Translations under genes and position numbers: made by a program
Shown here: piece after piece, positions 41,254 to 49,045 of the stretch
Layout of the letters: each line of letters begins with the position of its first letter
Numbering within the stretch: position 1 is the first letter of the stretch
Assembly (NCBI GenBank): GCA_964549445.1
Contig: CAZJVS010000002.1
Location: forward strand, 1 to 64,000
From: SpSt-539 sp964549445
Lineage (GTDB): Bacteria > Planctomycetota > Phycisphaerae > UBA1845 > UTPLA1
DNA length: 64,000 nucleotides
Direction: 5' to 3'
Notes under the pieces: model-generated
Seen by the model: the letters and a program-made list of their open reading frames with translations, nothing else
Told to the model about the DNA's origin: nothing
Database searches by the model: none

Positions 41254-44200
41254 ATGAGTCGGATCGAGAACGTCTGAAGGACTTACTTTCGCGCGCCGGC
41301 CGCATGCCGTCCGCGAAGCGCATCGCTTTCATCCAGCAACAGGCGGCCGACAATCCCGAGCTTACCGCGGAAGCGCTCGAACTCGTCTCAACCCTCGACG
41401 ATCCCGACTTTCTTGGCGCCGTTACCGGCGCCGGACTGGCCGCAGAACTCGACGCGGCCGCTCCGTTCCGTGAAGGCCCCGGCGCCCGCATCGGCCGCTA
41501 CAAGCTCCTCCAACGCATCGGTGAGGGCGGCTTCGGCGTGGTCTTCATGGCCGAGCAGACCGAGCCCGTCATTCGACGTGTTGCTCTGAAGATTATCAAG
41601 GCCGGCATGGACACCCGCCAGGTCATTGCCCGCTTCGAGGCCGAGCGGCAGGCCCTCGCGCTGATGGACCATCCGAATATCGCTCGCGTGCTCGACGCGG
41701 GCGCGACCGACAGCGGCCGGCCCTACTTCGTCATGGAGCTCGTTCGCGGCGAGCCCGTCACTCAATACTGCGACCGCGAATCCCTTTCCATCGAACAGCG
41801 GCTGGACCTCTTCCGAAACATTTGCAGCGCGGTACAGCACGCTCACCAGAAGGGCATCATCCATCGCGACCTCAAGCCATCCAACGTCCTCGTCACCGTC
41901 GCGGACGGCCGCCCCCTCGCCAAAGTCATCGACTTTGGCATCGCCAAGGCCACCGCGGTCCGCCTCACCGACAAAACCCTGTTCACTGAAATTCACCAGC
42001 TCATCGGCACCCCGCAGTACATGAGCCCCGAACAGGCCGAAGTCACCGGCGTGGACATCGACACGCGCAGCGATGTCTATGCCCTCGGCGTTCTGCTCTA
42101 CGAACTTCTCGCCGGGGACACCCCCTTCGACGCCAACCGACTCCGCTCCGCGCCGCTCGCCGAAATCCAACGAATCATCCGCGATGAAGAGCCCCCGCGG
42201 CCAAGCACCCGCATGCGAACCCTTGCGGCTTCTTCCAACATAAACGTGCTCCCCGTCGGAAACATCCAGTCCAAACCATCAACGGACGGTTCGGCCGCCG
42301 ACATCGCCCGTCGCCGCCGCACCGAGCCCCTGTCGCTTGCCAAATCGCTTCGCGGCGATCTCGACTGGATCGTCATGAAGTGTCTCGAAAAGGACCGCGC
42401 TCGTCGTTACGATACCGCCGCAGCCTTGGCCGGCGACATCACGCGATACCTCGCCCACGAACCTGTCACGGCCACGCCGCCCAGCGCCCGCTACAAGCTT
42501 CAAAAATACGTTCAACGACACCGCGCAGGCGTCGCTGCCGCCGCTGTGGCAGCCGCCGCACTGATCCTGGCTACAGGCGTCTCAATCGCCTTCGGAATAC
42601 GCGAGTTGCGCCAGCGCGCTGCCGCCGAGCGCGCCCTCCGTCGCGCCGAACTAGCCGAGACCGACGCCCGCGCCCGCGCGAAAGACCTCGCCCAGGTCGT
42701 CGAATTCCAGGAGGAGCAGCTCGCCGACATCGAACCGCGCGACATGGGCGCCCGCCTCCGCACCGACTTGCTCCGCAAAGCTCGCCTCGCCGCCGAACGC
42801 GAAAACCTCCCGCCGGAAAAGATCAACTCCCGCCTCGCCGAACTCGAGCAACTCATCGCCGGCAGTGACTTCACCGGCGTCGCACTCGAAGCCCTCGACA
42901 CCACTTTCTTTCAACCCGCCCTGGAAGCCATCGACAAAAAGTTCGCCGACCAGCCCATCATTCGAGCCCAATTGCTCCAGGGCCTCGCCACGACCATGCG
43001 CGAGCTCGGCCTCCTGGAACGCGCCGTTGCCCCCCAAACCGATGCCCTCGATATCCGCCGCCGTGTCCTCGGCGAGGAACACCCCGACACCCTGACGTCC
43101 ATCAGCAAGATGGGCACGCTTTTCAACGCCCAGGGCAAGTTTGCCGAAGCGGAACGCAACGACCGCGAGGTCCTCGAAAAGCGCCGCCGTATCCTCGGAG
43201 ACGATCATCTCGACACCCTGAGTGCCATCCACAATCTCGCCCATGTGCTCCAAGCCGAGGGAAAATTTGACGAAGCCGAGCCTTTGTTCCGGGAAGTCCT
43301 CGACGCCCGCCGCCGCATCCTGGGCGACGACGACATCGATACCCTCACGTCAGTCATGAGCATGGGTTTCTTCTTGCAGGCCCGCGGAAGACTTCGCGAG
43401 GCCGAGCCCTACTACCGAGAAGCTCTGGACAAGCGCCGCCGCACCCTCGGCGAGGAACACCCCCACACCCTCTTTGCGATCGCCAACATGGCTTCCCTGC
43501 TTCAGCAGCAGGGCCAATTCACCGAAGCCGAACGGCTATGCCGTGAAGCCCTCGAAAAGCGCCGCCGCGTCCTGGGCGACGACCACCCCGATACCCTCCA
43601 ATCAATCAACAATCTCGGAAACAATCTTCAGGAACAGCAAAAGCTCGATGAAGCCGAGCCCTACTTCCGCGAAGCCCTCGAAAAACGCCGCCGCGTCCTC
43701 GGACCCGACCATCCCTACACGCTCAATTCAATCAACAACCTGAGCACGCTGCTCCAGGCCCGCGGCGATCTCGCCGGTGCCGAAGCACTTATTCTCGAAG
43801 CGCTCGAAAAGCGCCGCCGCATCCTCGGACCCGACCATTTCGACACGTTGGTCTCGCTGAACAACCTTGCTTCCGTGCTCTACAAACAGGGAAACTTTGC
43901 CCGCTCAGAGGCCGCTTCGCGCGAGGTGCTCGCGGGCACGCGCCGCATCGTCGGCGACGAGCACCCGTTCACCCTCACCGGCGCTGTCAACCTCGCCCGC
44001 GCGCTTCAGGCTCAGGATCGATTCGCCGAATCGCTCGAAATTCTCGTCCCGGCGCTTCCTACCGCTCGCCATGTCTTCACAGGTGGTTACGCGGTGCGCC
44101 TCGGTATGTGGCTGAGTTTGGTCGGCCGCGCTCGCATCAAGGTCGGTGATTTCGTCGGTGCCGAAGCCAGTCTCCGCGAAGCCGAAGAGATCTACCGGCC

Positions 44201-44381
44201 CCTCGATCCCGCGATCGCCGCGGCCCCCGACGTGCGCTTCCGCGACTTCGTCAATCTCTACACCGCCTGGCACTTGGCCGAGCCCGCCGGCGGCTACGAC
44301 CGCCTCACCGCCGAATGGCAGCAAAAACTCACCGCTTGGCAGGCAACAACTCAGCCCGCTGCAGACGCGGCCCCACGTTGA
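41250..44381 (+). CDS. Ser/Thr protein kinase with kinesin-light-chain-type TPR repeats
   Basis: A 1043-residue kinase starting at GTG 41250. Kinase domain about residues 84-410: IGEGGFGVVF, Lys114 in VALKIIK, HRDLKPSN (His205-Asp207) and DFG at 228-230, all intact. A Pro/Arg-rich insert follows IIRDEEPPRPSTRM before the last kinase helix. A membrane helix lies near 430-450 (AGVAAAAVAAAALILATGVSIAFG). Eight TPR units of exactly 42 residues start at residue 603, each opening RRR(I/V)LGxxHPxTL, the kinesin-light-chain TPR form. The topology suggests an external repeat sensor and a cytoplasmic kinase whose likely partner is the coupled sigma factor. Confidence 0.93.
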   Translation: MNESDRERLKDLLSRAGRMPSAKRIAFIQQQAADNPELTAEALELVSTLDDPDFLGAVTGAGLAAELDAAAPFREGPGARIGRYKLLQRIGEGGFGVVFMAEQTEPVIRRVALKIIKAGMDTRQVIARFEAERQALALMDHPNIARVLDAGATDSGRPYFVMELVRGEPVTQYCDRESLSIEQRLDLFRNICSAVQHAHQKGIIHRDLKPSNVLVTVADGRPLAKVIDFGIAKATAVRLTDKTLFTEIHQLIGTPQYMSPEQAEVTGVDIDTRSDVYALGVLLYELLAGDTPFDANRLRSAPLAEIQRIIRDEEPPRPSTRMRTLAASSNINVLPVGNIQSKPSTDGSAADIARRRRTEPLSLAKSLRGDLDWIVMKCLEKDRARRYDTAAALAGDITRYLAHEPVTATPPSARYKLQKYVQRHRAGVAAAAVAAAALILATGVSIAFGIRELRQRAAAERALRRAELAETDARARAKDLAQVVEFQEEQLADIEPRDMGARLRTDLLRKARLAAERENLPPEKINSRLAELEQLIAGSDFTGVALEALDTTFFQPALEAIDKKFADQPIIRAQLLQGLATTMRELGLLERAVAPQTDALDIRRRVLGEEHPDTLTSISKMGTLFNAQGKFAEAERNDREVLEKRRRILGDDHLDTLSAIHNLAHVLQAEGKFDEAEPLFREVLDARRRILGDDDIDTLTSVMSMGFFLQARGRLREAEPYYREALDKRRRTLGEEHPHTLFAIANMASLLQQQGQFTEAERLCREALEKRRRVLGDDHPDTLQSINNLGNNLQEQQKLDEAEPYFREALEKRRRVLGPDHPYTLNSINNLSTLLQARGDLAGAEALILEALEKRRRILGPDHFDTLVSLNNLASVLYKQGNFARSEAASREVLAGTRRIVGDEHPFTLTGAVNLARALQAQDRFAESLEILVPALPTARHVFTGGYAVRLGMWLSLVGRARIKVGDFVGAEASLREAEEIYRPLDPAIAAAPDVRFRDFVNLYTAWHLAEPAGGYDRLTAEWQQKLTAWQATTQPAADAAPR
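43056..44063 (+). repeat. eight tandem 126-bp units encoding 42-residue TPRs
   Basis: Unit boundaries fall at exact 126-bp steps from 43056; unit 8 starts at 43938. Each encodes RRRxLGxxHxxTL, then a variable NLxxLLQxxG and AExxxREALEK. Constant unit length with conserved DNA blocks indicates expansion by duplication inside the kinase gene. Confidence 0.85.
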
Positions 44382-44386
44382 ACGCT

Positions 44387-45508
44387 CTATCCCGTCTGAC
44401 GCGCGTTCTCGTTCTGCGCGCGCAGCTTCCCCGCCTTCGACGTGAACCACGATGCCACGAGCTTCCGATCACGCGTGTGCTCTGTTTTCTTGTGCGCCTT
44501 CGGCTTCCACGGGCGGTCATTCTTGAATCGTGGCAACTCGTTTCTCGCAAAAAGGCGCTGCAGCTCTGACGCAATCTCTTCCGCTCCCCGCGCCCGCCCC
44601 GACCGCACCGCAATCGCCCGCACGACGCACGCCATCGCCGCCGTGTTCCGCACCAGCCCCTCAATGGCCGTCTCCGTCTCCCGATAAATCTGCCGCAGAC
44701 AATCGCGATCAAACTCGCTCCACCCCGAATCGTCCGGCCGTCGCATGGCCTCTGCGTCTCGCTGCGCCCGCGTCAGCCGCGCCCGTGCCGCCGCTGCATA
44801 TTCGTCGCTCTGGTCAATTCCGATTCCGATTCGCCCCAGCTTCACCGCCGCTGCTGTCGTCGTGCCGCTGCCAATGAATGGGTCGACAATCACGTCGCCC
44901 GGATCGCTGCTCACCCGGATAATCCGCGACAGCAGCGCCTCCGGCATCTGGCAACCATGCCAACCTTCCCGCTCCTTGAACGTCCCGCACACCCGCGGAA
45001 ACTCATCCCACACGTCGCCCGGCACGCGCCCCTCCGGCTTCGCCCGCCGATCGCCATACTCCGTATGCCGCGAACTTGGAAACCGCACCTGGTCTCCGTT
45101 GAACACAAACTGCTTCGGGTCCCGAACAAAATAGAGGATGTGCGCATGCGCCCGCGTGAACTTGTCCCGCGTCGCCTGCCCAAATTGGTAATGCCAGATG
45201 ATCCAGTTACGCAGCGTCAGGCCCAGCTCGCGCCCGATCACGCGCAGCTCGGCCGCGTACTCATCCCCGATCGCGATGTAGAGCGACCCGTCCGGAGTCA
45301 GCGCCCGGACCGCCGCCTCCATCCACCGCCGCGACCACGTAACATAGTCTTCATACCGCCGCGCGTCGTCGTAGCCCTTGTATCGATACCCGATATTGAA
45401 CGGGGGATCAGCGAAGACCAGCCGCGCGAACCCCGCGCGTGCCTTCTGCAACAGTTCGATGCTATCCCCCTGGTAGATCCCGCTCCGAGACTCGTCGATC
45501 CGGCTCAT
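44387..45508 (-). CDS. orphan site-specific DNA methyltransferase (beta class)
   Basis: A 373-residue SAM-dependent DNA methylase. Motif IV ADPPFN (Asp34-Pro35-Pro36-Phe37) comes first and motif I (FxGxG), as DPFIGSGTT, comes late, the order of beta-class N6-adenine or N4-cytosine methylases; DPPF favours adenine. Other blocks are DGSLYIAIGDEYAAEL, WIIWHYQFGQ and GRIGIGIDQSDEY. About 130 C-terminal residues, Arg/Lys-rich, are not recognised and may recognise DNA. There is no restriction endonuclease or specificity gene nearby, so it looks like a solitary, possibly regulatory methylase. It converges on the kinase gene, 5 bp apart. The target sequence cannot be predicted. Confidence 0.88.
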   Translation of the reverse strand: MSRIDESRSGIYQGDSIELLQKARAGFARLVFADPPFNIGYRYKGYDDARRYEDYVTWSRRWMEAAVRALTPDGSLYIAIGDEYAAELRVIGRELGLTLRNWIIWHYQFGQATRDKFTRAHAHILYFVRDPKQFVFNGDQVRFPSSRHTEYGDRRAKPEGRVPGDVWDEFPRVCGTFKEREGWHGCQMPEALLSRIIRVSSDPGDVIVDPFIGSGTTTAAAVKLGRIGIGIDQSDEYAAAARARLTRAQRDAEAMRRPDDSGWSEFDRDCLRQIYRETETAIEGLVRNTAAMACVVRAIAVRSGRARGAEEIASELQRLFARNELPRFKNDRPWKPKAHKKTEHTRDRKLVASWFTSKAGKLRAQNENARQTG

Positions 45509-45552
45509 CGCACGAGTATATCACGCTGGACAAGCCGCCCCCGCCGCGCCGC

Positions 45553-45765
45553 CTATCGAATTTCACATGCCGACGCCGCATCGCCCGGGACACCGCGCGC
45601 CGCATACCGCGGCTTCGATTCATTCCGCGCCGGTTCGCGCGTTGGCGTGGGCGTCGGCGGCTTCATCCGCTGCGCATCATCGCGCGGGGCCGCCGGCCGC
45701 GCGCAGCCGGCAACCGTAATCAACATCCCCACCACAACCTTCAATATGGGCTTTTCGCGTCGCAT
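45553..45765 (-). CDS. small predicted lipoprotein
   Basis: A 70-residue product beginning MRREKPILKVVVGMLITVAGC, a clear lipoprotein signal with lipobox TVAGC, followed by a short Pro/Thr/Arg-rich tail (MKPPTPTPTREPARNESK). The start lies 4 bp beyond the stop of the pseudopilin gene, so the two are probably co-transcribed. No domain is recognisable. It may be an accessory of the pilin-like protein, or simply a downstream passenger. Confidence 0.6.
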   Translation of the reverse strand: MRREKPILKVVVGMLITVAGCARPAAPRDDAQRMKPPTPTPTREPARNESKPRYAARGVPGDAASACEIR

Positions 45766-45769
45766 GACG

Positions 45770-46195
45770 TCAAAACCCATTCTCGCCAACGCCGGCCGTC
45801 GCCGTATTCGCCCATACCTCGCCCGTCGTCGGGTTGTAGCACCACCCGCCCCCCGCCCCGATCACACTTCCCTTCACCCCATCGGCCTCCATCAAATCGG
45901 TCTCGCGACCGCTTGCCGAGAACGGATTCGCCGGTACCGAATCCACCAGCACCAGCCCGCATGACTTCAACTCCTCCAGCGTCGGATAGGCCCCCGCGCC
46001 TTCGCCGCGCTCGGCCTCCGACCGGGCATGAAAGTTCGAAATCGCCGCTCGCATCGCCCCAACAGCGCCCCGACACGCAGTTCGCCGTGCGTCGATCTTG
46101 TAGTCGCTGTACGCCGGCAGCGCCACGGCGCACAGGATCCCCAGCGTCACAACAACCGTGACACCCTCGGCCAGCGTGAACGCCTTACGATTCAT
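45770..46195 (-). CDS. type IV pilin/pseudopilin-like protein
   Basis: A 141-residue protein starting MNRKAFTLAEGVTVVVTLG, a class III (prepilin) signal: short basic leader, cleavage before FTLAE, Glu at mature position 5, then the hydrophobic helix to CAVALPAYSDY. The residue before the cleavage site is Ala instead of the usual Gly, which is rarer but accepted. The rest (RTACRGAVGAMRAAISNF, PTLEELKSCGLVLVDSVPANPF, GGGWCYNPTTGEVW) matches PulG/GspG-like minor or major pseudopilins. The ATG has GGAG 8 nt upstream. No secretin or prepilin peptidase gene is here. Confidence 0.85.
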   Translation of the reverse strand: MNRKAFTLAEGVTVVVTLGILCAVALPAYSDYKIDARRTACRGAVGAMRAAISNFHARSEAERGEGAGAYPTLEELKSCGLVLVDSVPANPFSASGRETDLMEADGVKGSVIGAGGGWCYNPTTGEVWANTATAGVGENGF

Positions 46196-46381
46196 GAAGC
46201 AGTCTCCGAAGCAATTCAATTCGGGCGAGCACCTCGATCATCGGCCCGCCCCGGCGGCCAATGAACTTACGATCCCCCCACCCACCGCTCCCGCCAACTC
46301 GACAGCCGCGCAAATCTCGACTACCATCCCTCCCTTCGTCCGGTAACGAACGCCGGGCGCACGGTTTGCGCGAGATTTCAA

Positions 46382-47734
46382 ATGAAGCGGCGTGTCGTCA
46401 TTACCGGCTTGGGCGTGGTCAGCCCCATCGGGCTCGGCGTTGAAGCCACCTTTGACGCCCTCGTCGAAAAACGCTGCGGCGTTCGGCGAATTCAGTCTTT
46501 CGACCCCTCCCGATTCAGCTCACAGATCGGCGGCGAAGTCGTCGATTTCAAGGCCGCTGACTACGTCCCCAAGAGCTACCGCAAGGCCATCAAGGTCATG
46601 GCCCGCGACATTGAGCTCGCCGTCGGAGCCGCCTACCTCGCCGTCCGCGACGCCGGCCTCAAAACCAAGTGCATCATCGAACGCGGCGAGGCGGACGGCG
46701 CGACAACCCCCAACATCGACCTCACCCGCTTCGGCGCCAACATCGGGGCCGGCCTCATCTGTGCCGATCTGAACGAGCTCGCCGGCGCGCTCTTCAGCGC
46801 CGTCGAAGACCAGTCCGTCAAGACCGACCGCGCCTTCAGCCTCAAGCGCTGGGGTCGCGAAGGCATGAGCAACCTCACCCCCCTCTGGCTGCTCAAGTTT
46901 TTGCCCAACATGCTCGCCTGTCATGTCACCATCGTGCACGACTGCCAGGCCCCCTCGAACACCATCACCTGCGGCGAAGCCAGCTCCCACCTCGCCATCG
47001 GCGAGGCCTTCCGAACCATCCAGCGCGGCGCGGCCGACATCTGCATTTGCGGCGGAGCCGAGAGCAAGCTCAACCCCATGGGCCTCATGCGTCCCTCGCT
47101 CCTCGGCCGCCTCACCACCGACGCAAACGACTCGCCCGCGACCGCCGTCCGGCCCTTCGACAAGTCCCGCAAGGGCACGGCCATCAGCGAAGGCGGCGGC
47201 CTGATCATCATTGAAGAACTCGAGCACGCGAAGCGCCGCAACGCCCGAATCTACGCCGAGGTCGCCGGCTTCGGCGCAAGCCAGAACGCCGCTTCCTGGA
47301 GTCAGCCCAGCCCGGCCGGTCGCCCGGTTCAACTCGCCATCCAGAAGGCCCTCGCCGATGCGGGCGTCAGCCCGGAGCACGTCGAGCTGGCCAATCTCGC
47401 CGGCGTCGGCATGATCGAAGACGACGCCTCCGAGTCCGCCGGCCTCCGCGCGGCGCTCGGCCAGCACGGCACAAAAGTCCCCGTCCTCGCCACCAAAGGC
47501 GCGATGGGCAATAACGGCGCCGGCAGCGGCGCGATCGACCTCGCCATGACGGCGCTCGCCATCCACCGCGGCATCGTCCCCCCCTCGCAAAACACCGACG
47601 AAGTCGACCCCAACTGCAACATCAACGTCATCCGCAAAGACCCGCGTGACGTCCGCGTCAACATCGCCGTCTCTTCCGCGACAGCCCTCTCCGGCGGCCA
47701 GACCGCAGCGCTGGCCCTCCGCCGCTTCGTGTAG
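46382..47734 (+). CDS. beta-ketoacyl-ACP synthase homologue lacking both catalytic histidines
   Basis: A 450-residue thiolase-fold protein similar throughout to FabF: VVITGLGVVSPIGLGVEATFDALV, FDKSRKGTAISEGGGLIIIEELEHA, and a C-terminal thiolase half. The nucleophile is retained as Cys197 in SNTITCGEASSHLAIG. But the first histidine block (normally AHGTSTPLND) reads LAGVGMIEDD with Ala340 in place of His, and the second (normally KSMTGHLLGAAG) reads KGAMGNNGAGSG with Asn377 in place of His; Lys372 is kept. The gating NSFGFGG loop is replaced by SSATALSGG. A normal condensing reaction is therefore unlikely. It may be a chain-length factor-like partner, an acyl carrier or a different acyltransferase. 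No ACP gene adjoins it. Confidence 0.85.
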   Translation: MKRRVVITGLGVVSPIGLGVEATFDALVEKRCGVRRIQSFDPSRFSSQIGGEVVDFKAADYVPKSYRKAIKVMARDIELAVGAAYLAVRDAGLKTKCIIERGEADGATTPNIDLTRFGANIGAGLICADLNELAGALFSAVEDQSVKTDRAFSLKRWGREGMSNLTPLWLLKFLPNMLACHVTIVHDCQAPSNTITCGEASSHLAIGEAFRTIQRGAADICICGGAESKLNPMGLMRPSLLGRLTTDANDSPATAVRPFDKSRKGTAISEGGGLIIIEELEHAKRRNARIYAEVAGFGASQNAASWSQPSPAGRPVQLAIQKALADAGVSPEHVELANLAGVGMIEDDASESAGLRAALGQHGTKVPVLATKGAMGNNGAGSGAIDLAMTALAIHRGIVPPSQNTDEVDPNCNINVIRKDPRDVRVNIAVSSATALSGGQTAALALRRFV

Positions 47735-47767
47735 ACTCGGCTTTCCAGCTTCGCACAGGGCGCGCCA
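47735..47767. other. 33-bp gap at which plus-strand base skew reverses
   Basis: Between the ketosynthase homologue and the RND adaptor gene, which converge. Left of it the plus strand is C-rich (47101-47160: 31 C, 14 G); right of it G-rich (47761-47820: 27 G, 14 C). The change holds for genes of both orientations, so it is strand-linked, not gene-linked. Confidence 0.75.
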
Positions 47768-49045
47768 TTACGGCTGGGTGGTGGGGATGTACGGTGCGGG
47801 ACTTACGGTGTCGCCGTCGGCAAGTTCGGAACTGATATTTAGCGCGAGCCAATCTTCGGCGTTCAAGTCGCCTTCGATCTCGATGGTGCTCCCGCGGTCG
47901 TCAAGAATCCTTACCGAACGAAATGTCAGTTTACCGTCGGGGCCGATGACGGCGACTTGGGCGCCCTTCGCTCGCACGTGCAAGGCGGCGGCGCGGATGA
48001 TCCAGGGGGGGGCGGGGCGATCGAGCTCAAAGGTGGCCTTGAGGTACATGCCAGTGACAAGCGTGTAGTCGGGGTTTTGGACGAGGGCCTCGACCTTCAA
48101 CGTTCGGCTGGCGCGCTCGATGGCGGTGGCGGTGCGGTCAACGTAGCCGTCGAAGACGTGGTTGGGTAACTCGGGGACGGTGATCTTGGCGTGCATGCCG
48201 ACCTTGATCAGGTTGCTGACGGTCTGCGGGACTTTGACAAAGGCACGGATGACGTCGGCCCGCTCGATGGTGTAGAGCGGCGTGGTGTTTTGGGTGCTGC
48301 CGGCGGTGATGAGCGAGCCGATGTCGATGTGGCGCTGGAAGATAACGCCGTCGAACGGGGCGACGACGCTCTTGAAGCCCTCCCAGAACTCATAGCGGCC
48401 GACGGCGGCCTGGGCGAGGTCTACTTGCGACCTGGCGGCGGCAAGCTTGGCCTGGGCAACCTTGAACTCGGCCCGTTTCTGGTCGAGCTCCTGCTTTGAG
48501 ACAGCTCCTTTGGGTGCGGCTTCTTCCCAACGTACGAGACTGACGCGGGCGAACTCAAGCTCGGCCTCGACGAGGACGACGTCGGCCTGCTTGGCGGCGA
48601 GCTGGGCCTTGGCCTGGAGGAGATCCTGATCAAGCTCGGGGGCATCAATCGTGGCGAGCAGCTCGTCCTTCTTCACGCGGTCGCCGATGTCGTGGAGCCA
48701 GGACTTGATGTAGCCGTTCACGCGAGCGTAAATGATGGTCTGGTTGAAGGCCTGCGTTTCGCCAGGGAGTGTGATGGTCTGGATGGCCGGAGCGCGCTTT
48801 GGGTGTTCAACCAGGACCTTGGGCGGCGTTTCCCGGACCGATTTTGCGAGCGAGTCGGCGGTGTTGCGCTCGCGCTCTCGCGGGATGCGGGCGAGGGCGA
48901 AGCCGCCGGCGAGAAGGACGGCGACGACGACGACCATCACGAAGACGCGGCGGCCGGCGCCGGAGGGCGGCGTGGTGACGAGGTGGTCGTCAGATTCGCC
49001 GGCGGGCTGCGGTGGAACGGGTTGTCGTGCGGCGTTCTGGGTCAT
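47768..49045 (-). CDS. RND efflux periplasmic adaptor (membrane fusion protein)
   Basis: A 425-residue HlyD/AcrA-type adaptor that links the inner-membrane pump to an outer-membrane channel. A membrane anchor (VFVMVVVVAVLLAGGFALA, about 34-52) is followed by a barrel-sandwich start, YARVNGYIKSWLHDIGDRVKKDELLATIDAPELD. The coiled-coil hairpin covers about 125-215 (QLAAKQADVVLVEAELEFAR and following). Its return strand is VVAPFDGVIFQRHIDIGSLI, then the beta-barrel and membrane-proximal domain. The ATG at 49045 overlaps the permease stop (ATGA); the longer open frame to 49498 lies inside the permease gene and is spurious. Transported substrate unknown. Confidence 0.92.
   Translation of the reverse strand: MTQNAARQPVPPQPAGESDDHLVTTPPSGAGRRVFVMVVVVAVLLAGGFALARIPRERERNTADSLAKSVRETPPKVLVEHPKRAPAIQTITLPGETQAFNQTIIYARVNGYIKSWLHDIGDRVKKDELLATIDAPELDQDLLQAKAQLAAKQADVVLVEAELEFARVSLVRWEEAAPKGAVSKQELDQKRAEFKVAQAKLAAARSQVDLAQAAVGRYEFWEGFKSVVAPFDGVIFQRHIDIGSLITAGSTQNTTPLYTIERADVIRAFVKVPQTVSNLIKVGMHAKITVPELPNHVFDGYVDRTATAIERASRTLKVEALVQNPDYTLVTGMYLKATFELDRPAPPWIIRAAALHVRAKGAQVAVIGPDGKLTFRSVRILDDRGSTIEIEGDLNAEDWLALNISSELADGDTVSPAPYIPTTQP

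Noticed and set aside
46520..47590. 356-residue minus-strand ORF opposite the ketosynthase homologue
   Set aside because: Low-complexity Gly/Ala/Asp composition and no motif; the plus-strand frame shows full-length FabF similarity.
47735..47767. Replication origin located exactly at the skew switch
   Set aside because: Only 33 bp between convergent genes, with no DnaA-box cluster, AT-rich unwinding region or origin genes nearby; the skew switch is reported without calling oriC.
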